Positions 35,154 through 43,457 of a stretch of DNA of 64,000 nt are shown one piece after another (within the stretch, counting starts at the first letter, position 1; each line of letters begins with the position of its first letter). The notes beneath the pieces are model-generated. The model saw only the letters and a list, made by a program, of their open reading frames with translations. It was not told the DNA's origin and did no database searches. This stretch comes from Oceanibaculum pacificum (GTDB taxonomy: Bacteria; Pseudomonadota; Alphaproteobacteria; Oceanibaculales; Oceanibaculaceae). A program made the position numbers and the translations under genes. Location: assembly GCF_001618175.1 (NCBI RefSeq), contig NZ_LPXN01000116.1, positions 35,394-99,393 on the forward strand, read 5' to 3'.

Positions 35154-35766
35154 TGGAGGTGAGCGCCTCGAGATAGGGTTGCATCACCTTCCAAGCGCCG
35201 CCGGCCTTCGCGGCCTGGGCGATTGCGCTCGGAGTTGCCTTGCGTTGCTGAAGAGCAGCGCGCAGGCCTTCTACAGCGACTGACCGGTCGACCAGTTTGG
35301 GGTTTCGGAAGAGGTCGGCAAGGGTCTTCGGGATCGAATAGACCGGGACGTCGAGTCCAGCGATCGCGTGATGCTCGATGCCCTGTCGCAGATAGGGCTC
35401 CGTGAAACGAACCATACGCAGCGGGGGATAGGACTGCACGGGCGCCCAATCGCTCGTCCCGATCGCCATCCAAACGCGCCGTGGCATTTGGTCGGTCAGT
35501 CCATGAAAGGCGAGCGCCGACACCAAAGCGATCACGCCTTTGGGGGCACGCATGATGGCTTCAGCAAGGATCTGGTTCTCTTCGACCTCTGCGCCACGCT
35601 TTTGATAAACCCCGCGCGAGATACGTTCGATCTCTCCCTCCTCGACGGCCCGTGCGATCGTTTGCGCGCTGATGCCAGCCTCGCGCAGTTGATGCGCATG
35701 CATCATGCTCCGCGCATTGAGCAGGCTTCTGAGCTTCGTCCTTTGCGAATTTTTCGTCGAGAGCAT
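35146..35766 (-). CDS. AbiEi-type antitoxin
   Basis: A 206-residue antitoxin with an N-terminal winged helix ('HQLREAGISAQTIARAVEEGEIERISRGVY' in two parts) and a C-terminal antitoxin domain ('PVYSIPKTLADLFRNPKLV'). The frame extends to 35862, but the start at 35766 is set by the operator: its ATG is the last part of one dyad arm. AbiEi proteins repress their own operon by binding inverted repeats, and a perfect one is present. No Shine-Dalgarno sequence precedes the ATG. Confidence 0.87.
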   Translation of the reverse strand: MLSTKNSQRTKLRSLLNARSMMHAHQLREAGISAQTIARAVEEGEIERISRGVYQKRGAEVEENQILAEAIMRAPKGVIALVSALAFHGLTDQMPRRVWMAIGTSDWAPVQSYPPLRMVRFTEPYLRQGIEHHAIAGLDVPVYSIPKTLADLFRNPKLVDRSVAVEGLRAALQQRKATPSAIAQAAKAGGAWKVMQPYLEALTSNG

Positions 35767-35816
35767 GTGACAAAACCTATAATCGATCCCTCTTTTATCA
35801 GAGGTTTTGTCACATG
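35764..35816 (-). promoter_or_regulatory. Operator-promoter of the AbiE pair, perfect 15-bp inverted repeat
   Basis: CATGTGACAAAACCT at 35764-35778 is the exact complement of AGGTTTTGTCACATG at 35802-35816, with a 23-bp spacer. Read on the minus strand, a TATAGG-like -10 box lies at the end of the spacer, the start site would fall in the proximal arm, and the antitoxin ATG is the arm's end. The message is therefore leaderless or nearly so. Confidence 0.75.
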
Positions 35817-35898
35817 TCATCCATCCGGAAACCGGCCTTTCCGCTGCCGCCCGGCTGTGCATCGACTGTCTGAAGGCGATGCAATTGCCTGGCTGACC

Positions 35899-36909
35899 TC
35901 ACAAGCCGAACTGATGAAGGATATCGGCGTAGTGCCGTTGCGCCACATCGGGATGGGAGCGCAGGCGCTGCTTCAGCTGGTTGAGGCCGGTATCGCGGAA
36001 CATCGGGTTCAGCGGGTCGCTGGCCGGGCCGCGCGCCAGGGCCGCCAGATGCGCCGGCAATGACACTAGCGGAATTTCCGTATCCAGCCGGGCGGCGAAG
36101 AAGAAAGCGATGGAGATGCGGTCCACGCCGGCCGGTGGGGCGACGACGCGGTGCGTTGTCGCGCGCAGATAGCCATTGGTCGCCAGTTCCAGCAACTCGC
36201 CGATATTGACGACGAAGCTGCCGCGGATCGGCGCCGCCGTGACCCAGCCCGCGTCCGTCTCGACCTGGAGACCGGCCTGCCGGTCCTGCAGCAGCAGGGT
36301 CAGGAACCCGCCATCCTTGTGCGCGCCCACGCCCTGCTCGTCCTCGGCGATGTCGCGCCCCGGATAATGGATCACCTTCAGCCGGTGGTTCGGCTGTTCC
36401 CGGTAGATGGCGGAGAAGGCGTCAGCCGGCAGTTCCAGCGCCAGGGCGAAAGCCTCCAGCAGTTGCACCGACACGGCCTCCAACCTTGCCTGCCAGTCAC
36501 GCACCGCAGGCTCCAGTTCCGGCAGCGCGGCCGGCCATTGGTTCGGTCCCTGCAGCCGGGTCCAGAGCGGCTGCTGGCCATCCTGCGGGATCGCCGGGCG
36601 GTCCACGCCGAAATCGATCTGCTGGCGCCAGTCCCGCCGGCCGCGTGTATGTTCGTTGCCTATTCTCGTATAGCCCCGGAAATGCGGGGAGTTGGCGATG
36701 TCGATCGCCTCCTTCTCGGCCTGGGGCAGGGCGAAGAATTTCCGCGCCAGAGACACAAGACCGTCGGAAACCTCCAGCGGCACGCCATGACCGGTGAGGT
36801 AGAAGAAGCCGACTTCGCGGGCGGTCTCACCGAGCGTCTTCAGGAAGCTGGCGCGCCGGTCGCCGCCCGCCACATAGTCCTGGAAATCGAGTGTGGGCAG
36901 GGTTGCCAT
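35899..36909 (-). CDS. Isopenicillin-N-synthase-family iron oxygenase, paralogue 1
   Basis: A 336-residue non-haem iron(II) oxygenase. The facial triad is H197 and D199 in 'GAHKDGGFL' with H253 in 'TTHRVV', and 'RISIAFF' (R264, S266) would bind 2-oxoglutarate or substrate carboxylate. The N-terminal DIOX_N domain contains 'GFFYLTGHGVP'. It is second in the SAM-II-controlled operon led by a MetQ-like gene, 98 bp downstream of it, so the likely substrate is an organosulfur compound or amino acid imported under sulfur limitation; this is inference. A second paralogue lies at 39759-40790. Confidence 0.85.
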   Translation of the reverse strand: MATLPTLDFQDYVAGGDRRASFLKTLGETAREVGFFYLTGHGVPLEVSDGLVSLARKFFALPQAEKEAIDIANSPHFRGYTRIGNEHTRGRRDWRQQIDFGVDRPAIPQDGQQPLWTRLQGPNQWPAALPELEPAVRDWQARLEAVSVQLLEAFALALELPADAFSAIYREQPNHRLKVIHYPGRDIAEDEQGVGAHKDGGFLTLLLQDRQAGLQVETDAGWVTAAPIRGSFVVNIGELLELATNGYLRATTHRVVAPPAGVDRISIAFFFAARLDTEIPLVSLPAHLAALARGPASDPLNPMFRDTGLNQLKQRLRSHPDVAQRHYADILHQFGL

Positions 36910-37007
36910 ATGTATTCTCCGTCAGGTTTCCGTCACAAACAGGCAAGGAGCCGCCAGCGTCAATAGCCGACGGCTCCCGCAAGGCAAGGTCTGGCAGCGC
37001 CAGGGCG

Positions 37008-37805
37008 TTACCAGGTCGGCAGGATCGAGCCCTTGAACTTATCCTCGATGAATTTCTTGACGGGCTCGGAACGGTAGATCGAGATGAACTTCTTGATCCG
37101 CGGATCGTCCTTGCGGTCCTCGCGGGAGGCGAAGACCAGCGTCCATTCCGAATTCTTGGTTTCGGTGATGAGCGCGTCCTTCAGCTTCAGCCCGGCCAGG
37201 TGAGCGTAGTTGTTGGACACGAAGGAGGCGTCGAGATCCGACAGCGAACGCGGCAACTGGGCGGCATCGAGTTCCACGAAGGTCACATTTTTCGGATTCT
37301 CGGCGATATCGAGCGCCGTTGCGGTGCTGCCGGCGCCCGGCTTCAGTTTAATCACCCCGGCTTCCTGGAACAGGAACAGCGCGCGGGCCGCGTTGGTCGG
37401 ATCGTTGGGAATGCCCAGCTTGGCACCCTTCGGCAGGGCGTCAAAACCCTTCACCTTGGCGGAGAAGATGCCGCCCGGCACGACGATTGACGCGTCCAGC
37501 GCCACCAGCTTGTAGCCGCGCGCCTTGATCTGGTTGGCGAGGTACGGACGATGCTGGAAATTGTTCAGGTCGATCTCTCCGGCATCCAGCGCCGCGTTCG
37601 GCTGGTTCCAGTCGGTGAACTCGATGATCTCGGCCTTCAGCCCCTCTTTCTCGGCAAGGCGCGCGGCCTCGCGCAGGATGTCGCCATAGGGGCCGGATGA
37701 GACGCCGACGGTCAGGGGCTTGTCGGCAGCCTGTGCGTTGCCGGTCAGGCCGGCGAAGGCAAACAAGGCCGCGCCCAGCAGGGCGAGCGAGTGACGGGTA
37801 AGCAT
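37008..37805 (-). CDS. MetQ/NlpA-family substrate-binding protein without lipobox
   Basis: A 265-residue periplasmic binding protein. A signal peptide ends at 'TGNAQAADKPL', and the mature part has the family pattern 'VGVSSGPYGDILREAA' and 'GEIDLNNFQHRPYL'. MetQ proteins are usually lipoproteins with a Cys after the signal; none is here, so this one should be soluble. The ATG at 37805 is chosen because the signal begins there. No metN or metI transporter genes are in the window, so its partner is elsewhere. Upstream are a SAM-II riboswitch, a Cys-containing mini-ORF and a hairpin. Confidence 0.87.
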   Translation of the reverse strand: MLTRHSLALLGAALFAFAGLTGNAQAADKPLTVGVSSGPYGDILREAARLAEKEGLKAEIIEFTDWNQPNAALDAGEIDLNNFQHRPYLANQIKARGYKLVALDASIVVPGGIFSAKVKGFDALPKGAKLGIPNDPTNAARALFLFQEAGVIKLKPGAGSTATALDIAENPKNVTFVELDAAQLPRSLSDLDASFVSNNYAHLAGLKLKDALITETKNSEWTLVFASREDRKDDPRIKKFISIYRSEPVKKFIEDKFKGSILPTW

Positions 37806-37920
37806 GTTTGGTCTCCATAAACAGGAATTAAGGTCGAGTTGCCCCATCGCGCTGCCAAGGGCGCGCGCCGGGGAGGATGATCGCCATCCTTCGGATGAGG
37901 GATGAACGGCAGGGTGGAAA

Positions 37921-37940
37921 GGCCCTTTGGTGGAAGGGCC
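37921..37940 (-). terminator. Hairpin after the metQ-unit leader ORF
   Basis: On the minus strand GGCCCTT pairs with AAGGGCC across six bases, followed by TTTCC. It begins one base after the mini-ORF stop codon at 37942-37944. This position fits an attenuator whose folding depends on ribosome progress, though the T-tract is short. Confidence 0.5.
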
Positions 37941-37941
37941 G

Positions 37942-37965
37942 TCAGCTACATCGGTTGTGAGTCAT
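37942..37965 (-). CDS. Cys-containing leader mini-ORF of the metQ unit
   Basis: Seven residues, MTHNRCS, with a GGGAG ribosome site eight bases before the ATG. The Cys codon is next to last and the stop is one base from a hairpin. It lies between the SAM-II aptamer and the binding-protein gene. By itself so short a frame proves little; it counts because the four other variant SAM-II leaders show the same arrangement. Confidence 0.5.
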   Translation of the reverse strand: MTHNRCS

Positions 37966-38007
37966 GGATGAACTCCCTTCGGAAAACGGGAGCCAGACGG
38001 GAACCGT

Positions 38008-38063
38008 CCTGGCGCTTTAGCTCTTGGTGACGCGGGGCAAGCTGCTGCTCAAATTCCGCGGCC
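38008..38063 (-). ncRNA. SAM-II riboswitch (variant), metQ-like unit
   Basis: On the minus strand the aptamer reads CGCGG, then AATTTGA, GCAGCAGCTTGC, CCCGCG and AGAGCTAAAGC. The closing stem pairs CGCGG with CCGCG, and the ATTTGA, GCTTGC and GCTAAA blocks match the conserved parts of the SAM-II pseudoknot. It binds S-adenosylmethionine and would lower expression of the unit when SAM is plentiful. Confidence 0.8.
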
Positions 38064-38145
38064 CCGCCGGCAACCTGTCGTACAGGGCCGGCCGGACAGG
38101 AGGGCGAAAGGGGGCGATGACGGAGGACGCATCTCAGGCCTTTCG

Positions 38146-39753
38146 CTATCGGGGGACATTCTCGGCGAGAACGGCGGGTGCCGCTTCTGCCGAGAGCAGG
38201 TGTTTCTGGATCTTGCCGCTGGTGGTCTTCGGCAATTCGGTGACGAAATGGTACCGGCGCGGGCGCTTGTAGGGCGCCAGCCGGTCACCTTCGAGCAGGA
38301 AGGCCTCCAGCTTTTCCGCCGTGAGATCGCTGCCGGTGCGCGGCACGATATGGGCCGCGACGATCTGGCCCCAGAGCGGGTCCGGTTCTCCGGCCACCGC
38401 GACCTCCAGAACATCGGGATGCACGATCAGCGCATCCTCGACCTCGCGCGGGTAAACGTTCTCCCCGCCAGAATTGATCATGTGGTCGATGCGGTCGCGT
38501 ATCCACAGATAGCCGTCCTCATCCAGCACGCCGAGATCGCCAGTATGATACCAGCCATGGGCGAGGGCGAGGGCGTTCGCTTCTGGACGGTTCAGATAGC
38601 CGCCCATCATGCAGGGTCCGCGCACCAGGATTTCGCCCACCTCGCCAGGCTCCGCCGGCTGGCCGGGGTCGGTCGGGCTGTCATCCGCGGTCAGTCTTGC
38701 GACCACGAGATCGTGGTTCAGCGCCGGCTTGCCGGCCGATCCGGCATGCGAGAGCTGTTCGTCGGGGCCGAGCCAGCTCATACACGGCCCCATCTCCGTC
38801 GTGCCATAGACCTGCACCAGCTTCGCACCGACCTTGCGGTCCCATTCGCGGATCAGGTGAGGCGCCATCGAGGCGCCGCCATATTCGACCAGCCGCAGGC
38901 TGGACAGATCGCGCCGCGCGAGGTCCTCGTGATGCAGCAGCATGTTGATCATGGTCGGCGCGGCGAAGAAATGCGTCACCCGCTCGGCCTCGATCAGCCG
39001 CAGCGCCTCGGCGGCATCGAACCGGCGCAGCAATATCTGCGTCGCGCCGACATGCAGCCGGGGCAGGAAGCTGGTATGCAGTTCCGCCGTATGGTTCAGC
39101 GGTGCCACCGCCAGGCCGACATCGCCGGGCGACAGACCCATGATCTGCATCATCAGGTAATTATGGGTGATCTTGCTGCGATGTGTGTGCAGCACGCCCT
39201 TGGGCCGACCGGTCGTGCCGCTGGTGTACATCAGGATGGCGGGATCGTCCTCATGCACATCGATCACCGTCGCCGTTGCCGGCTGGTACGCCGCCAGCGC
39301 GGGGAGGGACCGGCTGCCGCGCGGTGGCTCGTCCTCGTCGGCATAGAGCCAGTGCTCGACCGCTATGCGCGCGCCAGCCCGGACCTTCTCGACCGTCTCG
39401 CTGCCTTCCCGCTCGTAAAACAGGATGCGCGCCTTGCCGTCATCAAGGATGAATTCCAGCTCTTGCGCCGCCAGCCTGTAGTTGATCGGGTTGAATACCG
39501 CGCCGACCTTCGCCGCCGCGAGCAACGTGAAGACGAAAGCCGGCGTGTTGTACAGGAACGCCGCCACCACATCGCCCCGCCCGATGCCAAGCGACAGCAG
39601 CAGATTGGCGTGTCGGTTCGCGGCGGCTTGCAGCGCGGCGTAGCTCCAAACTTTCCGCTGCCCGTCCTGCCAGCAGACAAGGGCGGGTTTCGACGGGTGA
39701 TATCGGGCGGCCCAGCTCAGCGTGTCGGCCAGTGTCGGTCCGGTGGCGGTCAT
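38146..39753 (-). CDS. AMP-forming acyl-CoA synthetase/ligase
   Basis: A 535-residue class I adenylate-forming enzyme. The P-loop reads 'YTSGTTGRPKGV', the adenine motif 'QVYGTTEMGP', the hinge 'WYHTGDLGVLDEDGYLWIRDR' (over two motifs) and the catalytic lysine region 'PKTTSGKIQKH'. It activates a carboxylic acid as acyl-AMP and probably forms the CoA thioester. It is the last gene of the SAM-II-led ATP-grasp/metY/oxygenase operon, 5 bp after the oxygenase gene. The substrate is unknown; coupling to sulfur genes suggests a thio- or sulfonyl-acid. Confidence 0.85.
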   Translation of the reverse strand: MTATGPTLADTLSWAARYHPSKPALVCWQDGQRKVWSYAALQAAANRHANLLLSLGIGRGDVVAAFLYNTPAFVFTLLAAAKVGAVFNPINYRLAAQELEFILDDGKARILFYEREGSETVEKVRAGARIAVEHWLYADEDEPPRGSRSLPALAAYQPATATVIDVHEDDPAILMYTSGTTGRPKGVLHTHRSKITHNYLMMQIMGLSPGDVGLAVAPLNHTAELHTSFLPRLHVGATQILLRRFDAAEALRLIEAERVTHFFAAPTMINMLLHHEDLARRDLSSLRLVEYGGASMAPHLIREWDRKVGAKLVQVYGTTEMGPCMSWLGPDEQLSHAGSAGKPALNHDLVVARLTADDSPTDPGQPAEPGEVGEILVRGPCMMGGYLNRPEANALALAHGWYHTGDLGVLDEDGYLWIRDRIDHMINSGGENVYPREVEDALIVHPDVLEVAVAGEPDPLWGQIVAAHIVPRTGSDLTAEKLEAFLLEGDRLAPYKRPRRYHFVTELPKTTSGKIQKHLLSAEAAPAVLAENVPR

Positions 39754-39758
39754 GTCGG

Positions 39759-40790
39759 TTACAGCACGAATTGCTCGAGAAGGTCAGCGTGATGCCGCTG
39801 TGCGACATCGGGGTGGGAGCGCAGACGGCCTTTCAGGTAGTTGCGCCCAACCTCGCGGAACAGCGGGTTCAGCGGGTCGGCCGTCGGGCCGCTGGCTTCC
39901 GCCGCCAGTTCGGGCGACAGGTCGAGCAGCGGCACGGTGGCGTCCAGCCGTGCGCCCATGAAGAAGGCGACGGAGATGCGGTCAGTGTTGGCCGGCGGGG
40001 TGATGACCCGATGCACCGTTGCGCGCAGATAGCCGTTCGAGGCCAGTTCCAGCAATTCGCCGATATTCACGACGAAGACGCCGGGGATCGGCTCCGCGTC
40101 GATCCAGCCCTGTTCGGTCTCCACCTGCAGCCCCTTCTGCCGGTCCTGCAGCAGCAGGGTCAGGAAGCCACTGTCCTTGTGCGGCCCCACTCCCTGATCG
40201 TCGGATGTTAGATCGCGCCCCGGATAACGGATCAGCTTGATCAGCCGGTTGGGCGCGCCATTATAGATCGGACTGAACACATCCTCGGGCTGGCCGAGCG
40301 ACAGGGCGAAGGCGCGCAGCACCCGCACCGCGAGATCGGTCACGGAGGCCTGCCATTCCAGCAGGGCGTTGCGGAATTCCGGAATCGCCTCCGGCCACTG
40401 GTTCGGTCCCTGCAGGCGCGTCCAGGCCGGCAGGTCCGGATGGCGCGGCAGGGCGGGAAGTTCCGTGCCGATATCGATCTGCTCGCGCCAGTCCTGCCGG
40501 CCACGGGTAATTTCCCAGCCGGCGCGGGTGTAGCCACGGAAATGCGGCGAGTTGACCATCTCGATTGCCAGTTTCTCCGGCTCCGGCAGATCGAAGAGTT
40601 GCCGGGAAAGCCTGAAGATGCCGTCGATCTCCCGGTCCGGGATGCCGTGACCCGTCAGATAGAAGAAACCCACATCGCGCGCGGCGGCGCGCAGGGCGGA
40701 CAGGAATTTCTCCCTCTCGAACGGTCCCTGGTCGAACTGCCGGAGATCCAGCAGCGGCAGGTTCAGCGAGGATTGTGCGTGCTGAAGCAT
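39759..40790 (-). CDS. Isopenicillin-N-synthase-family iron oxygenase, paralogue 2
   Basis: A 343-residue paralogue of the oxygenase at 35899-36909, with the same 'FFYLTGHGIP', 'PHFRGYTR' and 'WTRLQGPNQWP' segments. The iron triad is in 'GPHKDSGFL' (H, D) and 'TVHRV' (H), with 'RISVAFF' as the acid-binding motif. It lies between metY and the AMP ligase in one operon. The two copies are close enough to be a duplication and end in the same 'LRSHPDVAQRH' motif. The substrate is unknown; organosulfur oxidation is the best guess from context. Confidence 0.85.
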   Translation of the reverse strand: MLQHAQSSLNLPLLDLRQFDQGPFEREKFLSALRAAARDVGFFYLTGHGIPDREIDGIFRLSRQLFDLPEPEKLAIEMVNSPHFRGYTRAGWEITRGRQDWREQIDIGTELPALPRHPDLPAWTRLQGPNQWPEAIPEFRNALLEWQASVTDLAVRVLRAFALSLGQPEDVFSPIYNGAPNRLIKLIRYPGRDLTSDDQGVGPHKDSGFLTLLLQDRQKGLQVETEQGWIDAEPIPGVFVVNIGELLELASNGYLRATVHRVITPPANTDRISVAFFMGARLDATVPLLDLSPELAAEASGPTADPLNPLFREVGRNYLKGRLRSHPDVAQRHHADLLEQFVL

Positions 40791-40801
40791 GACAGCCCCC
40801 C

Positions 40802-42112
40802 TCAGGCCGCGATGGTGCGACGGCCGGCGGCGGAAAGACCACGTTCGATATCGGCGAGAATGTCGTCGATATGCTCGATGCCGACCGACAGGCGGATATA
40901 GCCGTCGGTGACGCCGGTCGAGATCTGGTCCTCCAGCGCAAGCTGCGAATGGGTGGTGGTCGCCGGGTGGATTGCCAGGCTGCGCGCATCGCCGATATTG
41001 GCGACATGGTAGAACAGCTCCAGCGCGTCGATGAACCGCCGGCCGGCCTCGCGCCCGCCCTCCAGCTCGAAGCCGAGCAGCCCGCCATAGCCGCCCTTCA
41101 GGTATTTGTCGGCGCGGTCCTTCGCGGCCCCGGTCTGCAGGGCGGGATAGATGACCCGCGTCACCTCCGGGCGGTTCTTCAGGAAATCGGCGACCGTCGC
41201 GGCATTGCTGGAATGGCGCTCGATGCGCAGCGCCAGCGTCTCGATGCCCTGCAGCGTCAGGAAGGCGTTGAAGGGCGACAGAGAGGCGCCGAGATCGCGC
41301 AACAGCGTGGTACGCGCCTTCACGACATAGGCGACCGGGCCCAGCGATTCCGTCGCTTCCACCCAGACCGCGCCGTGATAGCTGGGGTCCGGCTGGTTCA
41401 GGTAGGGCTGGCGCTCCGGGTAGGCCTTCCAGTCGAAATTGCCGCCATCGATAATCAGCCCGCCGATGGAGGTGCCATGACCGCCCAGATACTTCGTCGT
41501 CGAATAGACCACCACCGCCGCGCCATGGTCGAACGGACGGACGAGCAACGGGGCTGCCGTATTGTCCACGATCAGCGGCACGCCGAATTCGCGGCCGATG
41601 GCTGCCACCTCGGCGATCGGGAACACGATCAGCTTGGGGTTCGGCAGGGTTTCCGCGTAATAGGCGCGGGTGCGGTCGTCAGTGGCGCGGCGGAAATTCT
41701 CCGGATCGGCGGGATCGACGAAGCGCACCTCGATGCCCTGTTCCTTCAGCCGGTTGGCGAACAGGTTCCAGGTGCCGCCATACAGATCAGTCGAGCTGAC
41801 GATATTGTCGCCGGCATGGGCGATGTTCTGGATGGCGTAGGCCGAGGCAGCCTGCCCCGAGGCCACGGCCAGCGCCGCCACGCCGCCTTCCAGCGCTGCC
41901 ACACGCTTTTCCAGCACCTCGGTCGTCGGGTTGCCGACGCGGGTGTAGATGTTGCCATGCACCTTCAGCGCGAACAGGTCGGCGGCGTGCTCCGTGTTCT
42001 CGAACTGATAGGAGGTCGTCTGGAACAACGGCACGGCGACGGCGCCGGTGCCGGGGTCGGAGCGCCAGCCGGTATGCAGGGCGATGGTCTCGGGGTTCTT
42101 GTAGTCGCTCAT
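40802..42112 (-). CDS. metY: O-acetylhomoserine/O-succinylhomoserine sulfhydrylase (MetY-type)
   Basis: A 436-residue PLP enzyme of the Cys/Met metabolism family. The PLP lysine is in 'STTKYLGGHGT', and 'YTRVGNPTTEVLE' and 'ALASGQAA'-like motifs are present. The length (about 430) fits MetY rather than MetB/MetC (about 390). It makes homocysteine from acetylhomoserine and sulfide, the direct route to methionine. Placement behind a canonical SAM-II riboswitch (after the ATP-grasp gene) gives end-product control. Confidence 0.92.
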   Translation of the reverse strand: MSDYKNPETIALHTGWRSDPGTGAVAVPLFQTTSYQFENTEHAADLFALKVHGNIYTRVGNPTTEVLEKRVAALEGGVAALAVASGQAASAYAIQNIAHAGDNIVSSTDLYGGTWNLFANRLKEQGIEVRFVDPADPENFRRATDDRTRAYYAETLPNPKLIVFPIAEVAAIGREFGVPLIVDNTAAPLLVRPFDHGAAVVVYSTTKYLGGHGTSIGGLIIDGGNFDWKAYPERQPYLNQPDPSYHGAVWVEATESLGPVAYVVKARTTLLRDLGASLSPFNAFLTLQGIETLALRIERHSSNAATVADFLKNRPEVTRVIYPALQTGAAKDRADKYLKGGYGGLLGFELEGGREAGRRFIDALELFYHVANIGDARSLAIHPATTTHSQLALEDQISTGVTDGYIRLSVGIEHIDDILADIERGLSAAGRRTIAA

Positions 42113-42152
42113 TTCTGCGTTTCCTTCTGTCTGCTGATGTGCCGGATGCCTG

Positions 42153-43127
42153 TCAGGCGGCGTCGGCTTCGGGATAGAGCCGGCGCAATTCCACGCCGAG
42201 ATAGGCGGCGAGCGCCTTCATGCCGTATTTGCCGGCGACCCGTTCGGCGTCCGGGTTGTAATTGGTGTTGGTGTTGACGTCGTAGGTGAAGGCCACACCC
42301 TCGGCGTCAAGCACGTACTCGATCCCCGCGACGTCGATGCCGGCAGCTTCCAGGAACCGCTCATAGGCGGCCTGCTGTGCCGATGCGATGCCGTGAATGA
42401 TCTGGAATTTCGGTGGTTGCTGCGCCGGCGGCGATGCTGCTGCTTCGCCGGCCGGGCAGAAGGCGTCGCCAACCTGGCAGGCATCGGCAGGGCACAACTC
42501 GAACCCGTCGCTGGTATCGACGCGGACGGCATAGAGGAAGCGCCGGCCGATGAACTCGGCACGCACGATGTAGGGCACGGGGGCACGCACATAGTGCTGC
42601 AGCAGATGGATGCCATCGGCAGAAGCCTCGTAGGCGTCGCTTTCCAGATAGGCTTCCAGCGCGCCGACAGTCTGGAACAGCTGGACGCCCAGCCCCTTGC
42701 CGCCGCGATTGGGCTTCAGGATGAATGGGCCGTCCCCGAAATGCCGCCGCGCGGCGGCCGGCAAACGCTCCTTGCCGAGCACGGCCACGGTACGCGGCGT
42801 GCGGATGCCGGCGGCATCCAGTGTCGCGTACTGGCGGGCCTTGCTGATCTCCAGATCCAGCGCCGGGGCGCCGTTGACCACCTTGCGGCCATGACGCTGC
42901 AGCCAGGCGAGCAGGGCGGCGGTGTATTCGGCGGAATAGCGGTGGTCGCGCGTGTGCGACGACGCGCTCATCCGGTTGTAGAAAATGCCCTCGGGCGGCG
43001 GGGCGGACAGGTCGAACTCGCCTTCCGCCAGATGCCAGTTCACCCAGGACAGCCCCTGCGCGGCGAAGGCTTCCGCCAGCGGCTCGACCCAGACGGAATT
43101 CTCGTGAATGACATGTATATCGGTCAT
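42153..43127 (-). CDS. RimK-like ATP-grasp ligase
   Basis: A 324-residue ATP-grasp protein. 'FILKPNRGGKGLGVQLF' is the ATP-binding loop, and 'VNTNTNYN' near the end is the metal-binding segment. Such ligases join an amino acid to a carboxylate, as in LysX, RimK or CoaF-like reactions. The frame runs on upstream to 43268 through the riboswitch, but the ATG at 43127 has AGAGG before it and fits the family start. It is the first gene of the metY operon, 93 bases below the SAM-II aptamer. Substrates are unknown. Confidence 0.8.
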   Translation of the reverse strand: MTDIHVIHENSVWVEPLAEAFAAQGLSWVNWHLAEGEFDLSAPPPEGIFYNRMSASSHTRDHRYSAEYTAALLAWLQRHGRKVVNGAPALDLEISKARQYATLDAAGIRTPRTVAVLGKERLPAAARRHFGDGPFILKPNRGGKGLGVQLFQTVGALEAYLESDAYEASADGIHLLQHYVRAPVPYIVRAEFIGRRFLYAVRVDTSDGFELCPADACQVGDAFCPAGEAAASPPAQQPPKFQIIHGIASAQQAAYERFLEAAGIDVAGIEYVLDAEGVAFTYDVNTNTNYNPDAERVAGKYGMKALAAYLGVELRRLYPEADAA

Positions 43128-43219
43128 GACCGGTACCTCTTCTCGACCATGTGGGAGAGAGGACCGGAAGCGGCGGAGCCGACAACACGCTATAGGAACG
43201 GGGGGTTCGCTTGTGAACT

Positions 43220-43279
43220 CCGACCTTTTAGCGAGTTGTTTAACGTGGCCGCAAGCCGGTCGGCTCAAATCACCACGGA
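43220..43279 (-). ncRNA. SAM-II riboswitch (canonical), ATP-grasp/metY operon
   Basis: On the minus strand CCGTGG, TGATTTGAG, CCGGCTTGCGG, CCACGTTAAACAA and CTCGCTAAAAGG follow the SAM-II consensus closely, with CGTGG pairing CCACG. All 60 bases are identical to the copy at 48038-48097. No short Cys ORF is found between it and the ATP-grasp gene. It probably controls translation or transcription of the metY operon in response to SAM. Confidence 0.92.
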
Positions 43280-43457
43280 TGAGAACGAGATTATGTGATT
43301 GGTGGAACAGGCGTCAATAAAAATACGATACTGAGGTGATGATTTATTATTTTTACATTATTTAAATGTTGTTAATGGGTTGGTGTCTGCACAGAATTCC
43401 CCACATATCCCTTTTCGAAGGGCTGTTGACCAAAATCCTGCGAAGCACGGGCCGCAT

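Noticed and set aside
38200..42277. Plus-strand frames of 468-530 codons opposite the ligase and metY genes
   Set aside because: They mirror high-GC codon structure of the true minus-strand genes and lack domain features.
43128..43268. N-terminal extension of the ATP-grasp frame
   Set aside because: It is the SAM-II aptamer and its leader; the family start and a ribosome site are at 43127.
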